From: Bacillota bacterium | GTDB lineage: Bacteria; Bacillota; Sulfobacillia; Sulfobacillales; Sulfobacillaceae | NCBI GenBank assembly: GCA_021797515.1 | Contig: JAJZZP010000067.1 | Location: 1 to 64,000 of the forward strand | Reading direction: 5' to 3' | Length of the DNA stretch: 64,000 nt | Shown: positions 1 to 7,731 of the stretch, piece by piece | Layout: each line of letters opens with the position of its first letter | Position numbering within the stretch: the first letter of the stretch is position 1 | Program-made: the position numbers and the translations under genes | Notes under the pieces: model-generated | What the model was told of the DNA's origin: nothing | The model's database searches: none | Seen by the model: only the letters and a program-made list of their open reading frames with translations

Positions 1-178
1 CCAATCTTAAATAAAAATTTAGGTGACTTGTCCAGTTTTCTTGGTCATCGAGGGTCTTGGACAGGTCTAACCACCGTTTTTTTGAAGCCAACCACCACGG
101 AAGGAAATGTACCTCCCCATGCTGTTGATAAAACGCTTGCTGAACTTCTACATGCGTGAGCTTACGTTCGTGTTCCAC
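1..178 (-). CDS. Partial hypothetical protein, runs off the left edge
   Basis: An open frame on the minus strand continues to the first base of the window, so only its N-terminal part is seen. A GTG at 176-178 is the nearest start candidate, and the in-frame stop lies about 36 bases upstream of it. The translated stretch begins VEHERKLTHVEVQQAFYQQ and is rich in aromatic and charged residues. I do not recognise the family. It has no clear ribosome-binding site and adjoins degraded sequence, so it may itself be a remnant, for example of a mobile-element gene. Confidence 0.3.
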   Translation of the reverse strand, partial: MEHERKLTHVEVQQAFYQQHGEVHFLPWWLASKKRWLDLSKTLDDQENWTSHLNFYLRL

Positions 179-594
179 AATACAACGGGTATTCGAATTG
201 TCGGCGCCAATTTATTTTAGCATGAGGTTGGTTTTAATGGTGGTCATATTGATTCCTGGGGTCGACGAACGCCGTCGCCATCGGTACGGGTCCTCCAGCA
301 TGCTCTGACCGCCATGGTAGCGCGGGGCGTGGCGGCGTCAGAGTTAAATACGGGAGAATAACAGGCTTGCTGGGTTGTTGTTTCGCGACTCGGGCGTAGA
401 GGCTGCAGCGGGTATCCCTGGCCGCATGCTGATTGGTCAAGGCGCGTATCGGACGTCAAAAATCTTCCTATGCTCATCCCGATCATCTTGGCGGCCTTGC
501 CGATCCACTTAAAACCTCCGCTATCCGTTAGATTGGACATCCATAAGGTAGAATGCTGGAACCCCGCGGAAAAATTGAGCAATCGCAGAATTTG
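179..594. other. Gene-free stretch left of the GH18 gene
   Basis: Overlapping open frames occur on both strands here, but none has a ribosome-binding site or a recognisable domain. The stretch contains the hairpin-led element at 290-470. Near 245-285 on the minus strand there is a short peptide-like string (FVDPRNQYD) that resembles the start of the RHS-like fragment at 55094. I read the region as decayed DNA. Confidence 0.4.
290..470 (+). ncRNA. Hairpin-led structured element, copy A (degenerate)
   Basis: Bases 290-306 nearly match 57421-57437: both read GTCC-N-CCAGCATGCTCT. In both places a hairpin follows directly. Here the arms are 304-313 and 330-341 (CTGACCGCCA with TGGCGGCGTCAG, two bases bulged). 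The arm sequence differs from copy B while pairing is kept, which is what a conserved RNA structure would do. Downstream stems are much less clear than in copy B, so this copy is probably decayed. Its 3' limit is approximate. See copy B for the possible identity. Confidence 0.3.
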
Positions 595-1608
595 TTACGG
601 TTGGCGGCCAATCTGGCTTAGCAGCAACTGAGTTACACTCTTATTAGCATATCCTACATGCCATAGTGCGACTCCGGCCAAATGGTCCTTTTTGGCCAGG
701 GCAATTTTTTGGCTCATGCCTTGCAGGCTTTCCCACCAAGCTATAGTAGGCCCGTTGACAGTCGTGTAACGGGCATACGTCTCTTGATACAAAGTACTCC
801 ATTGGGCATTTTTGTTCATGATCGGGGTTACCGCGTTATACGGAATGGTAGTCGCCACGGTGCTGCCTGCTAGCCAGCTGTAGCCATAAAGCGGAATTCC
901 CAAAATAATTTTGGAGGCGGGAACTGAACTTAACATCCGTGTTACAATGTTGGAAACCCAAGGCATTGCAGCCACGGGGCCTTCCAAAGATCCATCATCG
1001 TGTTCATCATAACTCATTAAGATAAACTGGTTCACTTCAGGGGCAAGTTTGCTATAATCGTAGGCTCCACCGGAATGAGGTACCACGTCCATCATAATCA
1101 CATCGTTTCGCGGCAAAAAATCCCTAAGGTCAATAACAAATGCCGTCAAATCGCTACTCAAATGGGTATGGGGAGGCTCAAAATCAATATTGACTCCCTG
1201 AAAATGCATTTTCCCCACCATGTCAGCTATCGCCCGTGCGGCTCGAATACGGGTCAGCGGATCTGGCAAAAAGGCTTGCGTGGCTGTTGCGTCATTTATC
1301 AAAGGAACGACCGGAATATGTTCTTTTTGTACCTGGGATAAAATCGTCGAGTTCACGTGGCTGGTTAAGCCGCCCAAACTGTCGACCGAATACCAAAACG
1401 GTGAAAACTGGGAAAAGGCGTGTGGATATTGGTACAACGTGTTTAACCCCGTAGACACGTCGTTGGCCCAAAACCCTATGACTTGAAGCTTGTTAGATGA
1501 AGAAGTTGACTCGTTTTTTGCCGCGTGAGCATTAAAGCCACACCCGGCCACTGAGACTGCCAAGGCTACAACTGTTCCCCACAACTGTTTACGAACACTA
1601 TGGATCAT
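595..1608 (-). CDS. Glycoside hydrolase family 18 lipoprotein (YaaH/chitinase-like)
   Basis: The 337-residue protein is probably a secreted cell-wall or glycan hydrolase. The N-terminus has a positive-hydrophobic signal peptide ending in a lipobox (VAGC, Cys23), so it should be anchored outside the membrane. The GH18 catalytic motif is visible as GVNIDFEPP, with Glu144 as the expected acid. Later the barrel strands QFILMSYDEHD and IILGIPLYGYSW are typical of the family, and the C-terminus ends with the conserved aromatic ALWHVGY segment. Spore-cortex GH18 enzymes such as YaaH have LysM repeats; none is seen here. The ATG start has GAGGTGAT upstream, but this is contained in a long inverted repeat (1607-1675). 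It lies 77 bases downstream of the LCP gene and may be co-transcribed. Confidence 0.85.
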   Translation of the reverse strand: MIHSVRKQLWGTVVALAVSVAGCGFNAHAAKNESTSSSNKLQVIGFWANDVSTGLNTLYQYPHAFSQFSPFWYSVDSLGGLTSHVNSTILSQVQKEHIPVVPLINDATATQAFLPDPLTRIRAARAIADMVGKMHFQGVNIDFEPPHTHLSSDLTAFVIDLRDFLPRNDVIMMDVVPHSGGAYDYSKLAPEVNQFILMSYDEHDDGSLEGPVAAMPWVSNIVTRMLSSVPASKIILGIPLYGYSWLAGSTVATTIPYNAVTPIMNKNAQWSTLYQETYARYTTVNGPTIAWWESLQGMSQKIALAKKDHLAGVALWHVGYANKSVTQLLLSQIGRQP

Positions 1609-1675
1609 TGGGAAATCACCTCGTGGTCAGTGTAACCGAACTTGCAGCACACAATGCTCTGAGGTGATTCCCAAT
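1607..1675 (-). promoter_or_regulatory. 5'-UTR inverted repeat covering the GH18 start site
   Basis: Arms 1607-1622 and 1661-1675 are complementary over 15 pairs with one bulged A. On the mRNA the 3' arm contains both the ribosome-binding site (GAGGTGAT) and the first bases of the start codon of the GH18 gene. Folding would hide the initiation site. No T-run follows, so a terminator role is unlikely. Confidence 0.6.
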
Positions 1676-1685
1676 AACGGAAATC

Positions 1686-2948
1686 TTAGGGTTGAATTTT
1701 TGGATTCAACTTCAAATCAGACCCAACAGTGATAATCATATCTAAACCCGGGTAATCATGATACGGGCTTTCGGTAATTGCTGTGGCCGACCCGGGTCCT
1801 AATGCCGATTGAATCCTGGCAACCAAATACTTATCCCCGGTAAAGTCCAAAATATCGTTATGAACATGATTATGACGGTTAGACCAGTCGATTGCCAACA
1901 CGGTAAATCCTTTGGCCTTAAGCCACGCAGAAACTTCATCGGCCGGCTGTATAGAACCGGTTCCTGCCTTAATAATAATATGGACATTTCGGCGGTCTGC
2001 AGCCGTCAAAGGCTTCTCCAGCACAATTTCATCAACCATCATGTGCATCAAACGCTGATCTAGCACCCAATAATCCAATGGGATTTTTAGAACCGGGTCC
2101 GTACGCACCACCGGATGACCTGGCAAAGTGGCGTAGCGCACCGCCGGTAACTGAATATGAGTCGCAATTAATCCAAGCGACAACATCTGCGGCAAACTTA
2201 AATTGGTGTGAACAATATCTTGGCGCAACATCGTAATAATTTCCGGAAGTTTATAGATTTGACCCGGGGTCAGTACTTTTTTCAAAATCAATTTCACAAT
2301 GTACTGTTGCTGTTGGATTCGGCTGATATCTCCTAGAGGTTCGGCACGAAATCGTACATATTCCAACACCTGCTGACCATTCAATTTTTGCACTCCCGGG
2401 TTCAAGTTAATATCCAGAGGATTGCCTACACCGCCGTAATGCATGGGTTGGGTGACGTCCACGGTTAGACCGCCCAATGTGTTGATGATTTTTTCAAAGT
2501 TCCACATAGTGGTCTCCATGTAATAGTCCACGGGCACATGCAATGTTTGTTCTACCAGTTTGACCGCGAGTTTTGGCCCGCCAAAATAATTAGCTTCATT
2601 AATTTTCGTTTCCCCAACGCCGGGAATATTCACCAAAGAATCCCGCGGAATGGACAAAACACTGGCTTGATCTGTCTTAGGGTTCACCGATACCAACATC
2701 ATCGTGTCAGTTCGGTCACGAACATAAGGGTTAGTCTGATCTTTATTGTTGATTATTGACAAGGCATTGCCTAGAAGCAAAATCGTGATACGGTTTTGAA
2801 ACCCTGGCGGATTCTTTTTGAGGACACGACTAGTTTCCACCGCCGCCGGCTGTATCGCTCGATATCCCAGATAGGCGGCTATGCCACCTCCAATCACAAC
2901 GATTGCTGCCAGCAGCGCTAAAACTCGTCCCCAACGAAATCGCCTCAT
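1686..2948 (-). CDS. LCP (LytR-CpsA-Psr) family cell-wall polymer ligase
   Basis: The product (420 residues from the chosen start) has one N-terminal membrane helix (RVLALLAAIVVIGGGIAAYLG) followed by an extracellular LCP domain. Family signatures are present: ITILLLGNA, the RTDTMMLVSVNP motif with the phosphate-binding Arg/Asp, SIPRDSLVNIPG, and KINEANYFGG. A LytR_C-type domain (VHIIIKAGTGSIQPADEV) ends the protein. LCP enzymes transfer anionic polymers from lipid carriers to peptidoglycan. The start at 2948 is preferred because AAAGGAG lies 7 bases upstream; an ATG 40 codons further up has no such site. The gene is divergent from the MBL-fold gene at 3175. Confidence 0.9.
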   Translation of the reverse strand: MRRFRWGRVLALLAAIVVIGGGIAAYLGYRAIQPAAVETSRVLKKNPPGFQNRITILLLGNALSIINNKDQTNPYVRDRTDTMMLVSVNPKTDQASVLSIPRDSLVNIPGVGETKINEANYFGGPKLAVKLVEQTLHVPVDYYMETTMWNFEKIINTLGGLTVDVTQPMHYGGVGNPLDINLNPGVQKLNGQQVLEYVRFRAEPLGDISRIQQQQYIVKLILKKVLTPGQIYKLPEIITMLRQDIVHTNLSLPQMLSLGLIATHIQLPAVRYATLPGHPVVRTDPVLKIPLDYWVLDQRLMHMMVDEIVLEKPLTAADRRNVHIIIKAGTGSIQPADEVSAWLKAKGFTVLAIDWSNRHNHVHNDILDFTGDKYLVARIQSALGPGSATAITESPYHDYPGLDMIITVGSDLKLNPKIQP

Positions 2949-3091
2949 AGCCCCGCTCCTTTCAGGCACATCCTTGATAGTATACTGTAGATTCGACTGT
3001 GCTGATCGCGAAATTTCGACCATTTTCCCCAATTCTTCGGTGGTCCAGTGCATACGTCTCTGACCCAAATAACGTGCTAAGGCCTCCTACG

Positions 3092-3109
3092 GTTACATTA
3101 ATGCGTAAC
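3092..3109. promoter_or_regulatory. Near-palindrome between divergent genes
   Basis: GTTACATTAATGCGTAAC has inverted 5-base arms (GTTAC/GTAAC) around an AT-rich centre. It sits between the divergent LCP and MBL-fold genes and could be a regulator-binding site. No regulator is identified. Confidence 0.25.
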
Positions 3110-3174
3110 GTCGGCGTCTCCCGTCAATCCGTTGATGTGTTATGATGAGACGAGAGGTTAGTAGGGGGGGTTTT

Positions 3175-3933
3175 ATGCGTCTTTGGATACTTCCCGTGGG
3201 AACATTTTGTTCCGATGAATCGGTTTTGGACCCTCAGCCCGAAACTGGACATCGTCTCAACATCTCGGTTTACGTCTATTTAATCCATTTGCCTTACGGG
3301 CTTTCCCAATTTGACCCGGGTTGCTCCAACTTATGCCGAATTAACCCCCAAGGGTTTCTTGGCCAAGAATTCTCTCAACTGTTGCAGACCCACTTGGCAG
3401 CAGACGACTATATCATCGCGCAGTTAGCCACAGTAAATTTTACACCGCGCGATATCGATGGGGTGATCAACTCGCAATTGCATTTTGATCATGGGGGCGG
3501 CAATAGCGACTTTAGCCAGCTCCAATTCGTGATCCAGCGCTCTGGGTTGGCTGCAGTCAACCCAGAGCCGGAACAATGTCGTGACTCGGCCTCTTTAGCC
3601 ATTATCACTGAGCAGTTGCATCTTCTTAATGGCGACTACCACTTTGACACCCGATTATATGCGGTTTCCACCCCAGGTCACACAGACGGTCATCAATCAC
3701 TGGTCGTAGAACTCAATGAACGTCCCGTCGAGTTGACCAGCGACGCCGTGTATACTCAACTCCAGTTTCACCCAGATAACATCGGCACTGCCACCAATCC
3801 CGACCAAGCTCAACTATCTGTAGCGCGCCTATTGCATCTAACGGAAACGCTGGGGGCTCGACCTTGTTCCTCTCACGACCCCATCCAAATCAAGAAGGAA
3901 TCGTGGCGATTAGCCCCAGGGTTCTATCAGTAG
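3175..3933 (+). CDS. Metallo-beta-lactamase-fold hydrolase (AHL-lactonase-like), altered metal motif
   Basis: The 252-residue protein follows the layout of the AiiA/AttM lactonase branch of the MBL superfamily: an N-terminal strand pair, DPGC segment, metal motif, TPGHTDGHQSL, LTSDA and a C-terminal SSHDP. The metal motif reads SQLHFDHGGGN, where the family usually has SHLHFDHAGG, so the first of the HxHxDH histidines is a glutamine. This could weaken binding at one metal site. The chosen ATG follows a run of G (AGGGGGGG) four bases away; an upstream ATG at 3142 lacks a site. The GT51 gene starts 8 bases after the stop, suggesting one transcript. Substrate is unknown. Confidence 0.75.
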   Translation: MRLWILPVGTFCSDESVLDPQPETGHRLNISVYVYLIHLPYGLSQFDPGCSNLCRINPQGFLGQEFSQLLQTHLAADDYIIAQLATVNFTPRDIDGVINSQLHFDHGGGNSDFSQLQFVIQRSGLAAVNPEPEQCRDSASLAIITEQLHLLNGDYHFDTRLYAVSTPGHTDGHQSLVVELNERPVELTSDAVYTQLQFHPDNIGTATNPDQAQLSVARLLHLTETLGARPCSSHDPIQIKKESWRLAPGFYQ

Positions 3934-3941
3934 TGGGTTTT

Positions 3942-4655
3942 ATGACAAAGCCGCGCGGTCCCTTGGTCAAATGGTGGATTTGGATAGTGGTTTTGCTTGT
4001 CGCGTTTCTGGCGGCGTTCTATGTACGGTACTGGTCTGCTCTAACGTCTTTGCCAACGCGTGTCCATAACCGAATCTTGGCGCATCATAGTATCCCGGTC
4101 AGCCTAAATCAAGTATCGCCTTGGTTTACCAAAGCCTTGATTGCCACCGAAGATCGGAGCTTTTATCGCAATTGGGGCATTTCGTTTGAAGGAATAGGTC
4201 GAGCCTTGGTTGTTGATATCGAAACCGAGTCTTTTGCTCAAGGAGGTAGTACCATTACCCAACAACTAATCCGCGATTTGTTGCTTTCGCCCCACAAAAC
4301 CATTCCCCGTAAGGTCACCGGCACACTATTGGCATTAATGACCACCCTGCTCTACAGTAAACAGGAAATCCTCACCATGTATATCAACGAAGTCTACTTA
4401 GGCCATAACAGTTATGGCGTTGGTCGCGCTGCCCAAACCTATTTTGGCCGCTCAGCCCAAAATTTGTCACCCGCTCAAGCTACCCTACTGGCTGGCTTGC
4501 CCCAAGCCCCGTCGGCTTTAAATCCTGATAACCACTACCACCAGGCGAAAACACGCCAGTGGGAAGTTTTGGATAGCATGGTGTCGGATCGCCTCATTAC
4601 CTTGCCCACAGCGCACCACATTTTTTCAGCGCCGCTGAATTTGGTTGGCAGTTAA
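3942..4655 (+). CDS. Monofunctional GT51 peptidoglycan transglycosylase
   Basis: This 237-residue protein has one N-terminal membrane helix (WWIWIVVLLVAFLAAFYV) and a GT51 domain only. The signatures are ATEDRSFYRNWG, with the catalytic Glu in the EDRxF motif, GGSTITQQLIRDLLL, and MYINEVYLGHNSYGVGRAA. It should polymerise lipid II into glycan strands outside the membrane. There is no transpeptidase domain, so it resembles MtgA-type enzymes or the first half of a class A PBP. It starts 8 bases after the MBL-fold gene. The C-terminus stops soon after the GT51 fold (ends APLNLVGS) and is followed by non-coding DNA, so loss of a former transpeptidase half is possible. Confidence 0.85.
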   Translation: MTKPRGPLVKWWIWIVVLLVAFLAAFYVRYWSALTSLPTRVHNRILAHHSIPVSLNQVSPWFTKALIATEDRSFYRNWGISFEGIGRALVVDIETESFAQGGSTITQQLIRDLLLSPHKTIPRKVTGTLLALMTTLLYSKQEILTMYINEVYLGHNSYGVGRAAQTYFGRSAQNLSPAQATLLAGLPQAPSALNPDNHYHQAKTRQWEVLDSMVSDRLITLPTAHHIFSAPLNLVGS

Positions 4656-5009
4656 AAAATGAAGGTGTCGCATTGGTGAACACATACCGCCCTTAATCCG
4701 AACGATGAACTGTCTTAGGTAAACAATGGCATATTTTGGGGCAAGGCGCTTGTTTAGTGTTTGAAGGTCTCCGCTCGAGCGCGCCTCGCTCGGCGGGCAT
4801 ATTTCGTTCCCAGGACTTCCCATAACGCGTAAAGTTTATAAATCCACAATCTTCACTTCAGGTCAAGTGGCTTCAGCTTTCAGCCACAATGGCCCCCCTT
4901 TTTCTAGGTTGTTAGCAAATAGTATCGGCCGCCATATTCGGCAGGCAGGACCAAAACCCTCGGTCCGAAGACCAGCTAAATTCAGGTCCCGTTATTAAGA
5001 GCCAATCGT
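4656..5009. other. Gene-free stretch after the GT51 gene
   Basis: I see no gene with a ribosome-binding site or domain in these 354 bases. A GC-rich patch near 4770-4800 (CTCGAGCGCGCC) could form weak local hairpins. The DNA could be the decayed 3' part of the preceding gene or old insertion debris. Confidence 0.4.
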
Positions 5010-5417
5010 TTAAATCCGCCCAATCATCATGGTCTCATCCCCGCCGAAAATTCGGCGGCGTTTCCATGGTGGTGGAGTTGCCACTAGTTGCCACGCCCGA
5101 AACTTCCAATATGGGTTGATGAACCACGGCTCGGCCAAGGTCCAGCAATCATCAAAAACCCATGTGGGTGGTGCTATGCCGCCCCGCACAGCAGTGTATT
5201 CAACAAGGGCTGCTACAAACGCACTCCATCGATGCAAATCTTCTTCCTCTGAATCAGGAATCGGTGTGCGAATCATCTCGATTCGGGTTTCAACATCTGT
5301 AACGCGTCGCCAATCATCTAAAAAATCGCCGATGACGATCCGCGAAGCAATATCATGGGACACCACCCTGGCCCAAGCAACAGCCAAAATCTCCGGTAGA
5401 TATCTGTCACGGCTCAC
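5010..5417 (-). CDS. Partner protein of the nucleotidyltransferase, function unknown
   Basis: The protein has about 135 residues and is rich in Trp, Arg and acidic residues. The middle contains WRRVTDVETRIEMIRTP, then a Pro/Trp-rich part (APPTWVFDDCWTLAEPWF), and it ends with PPPWKRRRIFGGDETMMIGRI. The basic RRRIF tail looks like the C-terminal signature of small proteins I associate with nucleotidyltransferase pairs. The GTG start at 5417 overlaps the stop of the upstream gene in a GTGA, so the two are translated together. No helix-turn-helix is obvious. It may be the antitoxin or an accessory factor. Confidence 0.6.
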   Translation of the reverse strand: MSRDRYLPEILAVAWARVVSHDIASRIVIGDFLDDWRRVTDVETRIEMIRTPIPDSEEEDLHRWSAFVAALVEYTAVRGGIAPPTWVFDDCWTLAEPWFINPYWKFRAWQLVATPPPWKRRRIFGGDETMMIGRI

Positions 5418-5917
5418 TGTTCTAGACAACTTTCGGCAAAATAACGATGCTTAGGAGTGAGTAAATTTGTTGGGATGTACCGTTCGACAATATCTAAGGC
5501 TTCACGTGCGGTTGTGATCGATAAAGACTGGAGCAATTTTTTAGTATCTTCGCGATCATCATTGCGGGCCGCAAAAACTTTCATGGCTAACATATAATCT
5601 GTCGTTACAGCATAGACTCGCAATGCCGGATACTCTCGCCATAAATTCTGCGGTGGTGTTCCGTAAAAAAACCCCTTAATGCTGTCGTTTAACCAATCAT
5701 GGGGCAAATTCATTTCATCTGCCACATGTAAAACCGCCTGGCGAATGGGTTCTGTCGGGGCAGAAAGGTACGCATCAATATCTTTCGTGATCTCGCGTGA
5801 ACCTAAAACCAAAGCCATCCACGCTCCGCCTGCAATAACAATATCCGCCTGTTGGCGTTCTAAACTCAGCCTTTCCGATAATGCTTGAAACGCGCGTTCC
5901 ATGTCATCCCTAGTCAT
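5414..5917 (-). CDS. AbiEii/DUF6036-like nucleotidyltransferase
   Basis: The 167-residue protein has the minimal nucleotidyltransferase core: a GG motif (IAGGAWMALVLGSR) followed by TKDIDAYL, where the two Asp residues would hold metal. A C-terminal helical part carries AMKVFAARNDDREDTKKLL, the usual Lys and Asp-rich segment of this group. Members related to AbiEii/MenA act as toxins that transfer nucleotides to tRNA or proteins. The ATG follows AGGGGG at a suitable distance. It is the first gene of a two-gene operon with the 135-residue partner. Flanking DNA is non-coding on both sides, which fits an acquired defence or toxin-antitoxin module. Confidence 0.7.
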   Translation of the reverse strand: MTRDDMERAFQALSERLSLERQQADIVIAGGAWMALVLGSREITKDIDAYLSAPTEPIRQAVLHVADEMNLPHDWLNDSIKGFFYGTPPQNLWREYPALRVYAVTTDYMLAMKVFAARNDDREDTKKLLQSLSITTAREALDIVERYIPTNLLTPKHRYFAESCLEQ

Positions 5918-6844
5918 GCTACCCCCTACTTATCGTGAGAAATCTAGAACTGTTATTTCTAGTGTATCCTGTTGTGGGTGTTTGTGAAGAGCGTGTTGCG
6001 GATGGACCTTCCCCCCTCATTGATGGCAACGTTTTGAAATGGCCCAGCATATCGCGTAGGACTGGCAACCATAATTAAAACTTCACCTAATCACAACCTT
6101 TTCCCGATCCCGAACCATAAGGACAAAAGTCATGTAGCTCAGACCCCGCTATCTTGAAACTACCATCACATAGTGTCCGACGAGATACCGGCATTAAATC
6201 AAATGACAGTTTCCCAATGCGAATCATGTTGGAGGATGGGTCGTTATTACACCGAGTTCATTCGGCCACCGGACGGTACCAAGGTCGAATAGGAAAGGGG
6301 ATCATATCTACATGGGAACGGGATAATAGGCCGACCAGGTCACGGGGAAAATTCCAAGTGTTACTAAAATATGTAGTTCTAGCTAGGACAAGTCGTGATG
6401 TTTCATAGACTAAGAAGACCGTTATAGCGGTTCAACCCGTGGCTCCACGGTTTGCCTCGTTCAGCCTCTTGTGGAACCGCGGTCAAACGAGGTCAATGAG
6501 CATAGCCTACGAGCCGCCAGGCGTCGACCAAAGGTGTTAAGTACCGACATCAGCCACTCAAGACTAGTCGTTGCCGCCAATGCGCCATCCGGGCAGACGG
6601 CAACTTCCCACGAGCTGATGCGCTGAAACACTATATCGAGCATCTCGGTCTTTGACAAAAAAACCAAGCATGCCCACCATAAGATCGCTATGTCGACTGC
6701 CACGTACCGCCGATTCGGGCGCTTCGAGGTAACGAGGGTTGCCCCCCCCCCCCGGAAAACTTGACATGACAACCTCTAGGCGCCGCAAAAATCCCCCAAT
6801 ATGATTCCGGGGCGACGACATCGTGCCCCGGAATCATTTTAGAG
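5918..6844. other. Long gene-free stretch
   Basis: More than 900 bases lack a convincing gene. Open frames of 60-103 codons occur in both directions, but they overlap one another, lack ribosome-binding sites and show no domains. A run of 12 C lies at 6742-6753. The codY terminator is at the right end. The DNA probably marks the border between an accessory region and the core cluster. Confidence 0.5.
6801..6836 (-). terminator. Hairpin terminator after codY
   Basis: A perfect 13-pair inverted repeat, ATGATTCCGGGGC against GCCCCGGAATCAT, lies 8 bases after the codY stop. Its 11-base loop can pair further. On the minus strand a T5 tract comes only after about ten bases, so it may act as a weak terminator or an mRNA-stabilising end. 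Confidence 0.6.
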
Positions 6845-7627
6845 TTAACGTTGCAGTTTTTTAAGTTCCCCAATTAACCGATCGTTTAGTACGCGAATAT
6901 GGGTCCCTTTCATCCCCAATGACCGAGACTCAATAACCCCCGCCGACTCAAACTTGCGCAAGGCATTGACAATCACTGAACGGGTAATCCCCACACGGTC
7001 GGCAATCTTAGACGCAACCAGCAATCCCTCTTCACCACCCAGTTCTTCAAAAATATGCTGTACCGCTTCAAGTTCCGAGTAGGATAAAGTATCAATCGCG
7101 ACTTTTACCGCCGCCTTCTTCCGTGCCTCCATTTCCAGTTCATCGGATTTGGAGCGCAAAATTTCCATCGCCACCACAGTAGCACCGTACTCGGCCAAAA
7201 TAAGGTCTTCGTCGCCAAATTCCCGTCCAAACCGAGAAATCACCAACGTCCCTAGACGGTCTCCGCCTCCGTTGACGGGCACGATGGTCGTAATCTTGTT
7301 CTCATAAATGCAAGGTTTGTCACGAAAAAATACGCAACGTCGACTTTCTTGCGACACATTGGGATATGTTTCGTCAACTTTTAATAATCCAGAATTGTAA
7401 GATTGAGGAAACACTTCTTGACCCAAGACTTCTCGGATCATAACGTCGCATTCAAACGAATCCAACAGTGCATAGCCTAATACCTTACCGCGGCGGCTCA
7501 CCACATACACATTGGCGGCAATCAGTTCGCTCAAAATTTGGGCCATTTCCTCAAAGTTTACCGGATGTCCCGCCGTACGTTGTAACAACCGATTAATCCG
7601 TCGTGTCCTTTCAAGCAATTCTTCCAC
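6845..7627 (-). CDS. codY: GTP- and branched-chain amino acid-sensing global repressor CodY
   Basis: The roughly 260-residue protein matches CodY over its full length. The N-terminal GAF domain includes [13 protein letters not shown] and the ligand-pocket region around [18 protein letters not shown]. The C-terminal winged helix is [42 protein letters not shown], nearly the family consensus. CodY binds GTP and branched-chain amino acids and represses stationary-phase and nutrient genes. The GTG at 7627 has GGAGG 8 bases upstream and is preferred over a TTG two codons earlier. It follows hslU as in the Bacillus xerC-clpQ-clpY-codY order; about 100 bases separate them. Confidence 0.96.
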   Translation of the reverse strand: MEELLERTRRINRLLQRTAGHPVNFEEMAQILSELIAANVYVVSRRGKVLGYALLDSFECDVMIREVLGQEVFPQSYNSGLLKVDETYPNVSQESRRCVFFRDKPCIYENKITTIVPVNGGGDRLGTLVISRFGREFGDEDLILAEYGATVVAMEILRSKSDELEMEARKKAAVKVAIDTLSYSELEAVQHIFEELGGEEGLLVASKIADRVGITRSVIVNALRKFESAGVIESRSLGMKGTHIRVLNDRLIGELKKLQR

Positions 7628-7731
7628 GACCAAAGCCTCCTCAAATTTGGTTAATTCGTCACCACAGTTCTAAATTCCGGGTATGAGTATACCATAACTT
7701 TGGTTTGGAATGTGATAACGAAACCAAAAAT

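Noticed and set aside
234-582. Overlapping minus-strand open frames of 68 and 112 codons
   Set aside because: No ribosome-binding site, no domain, and they run through the hairpin-led element.
3175-3933. Calling the MBL protein an N-acyl homoserine lactonase
   Set aside because: The altered metal motif and lack of quorum-sensing context do not support a specific substrate.
6461-6873. Three overlapping minus-strand frames of 61 to 103 codons
   Set aside because: They overlap in different frames, cross the C12 run and the codY terminator, and show no family pattern.
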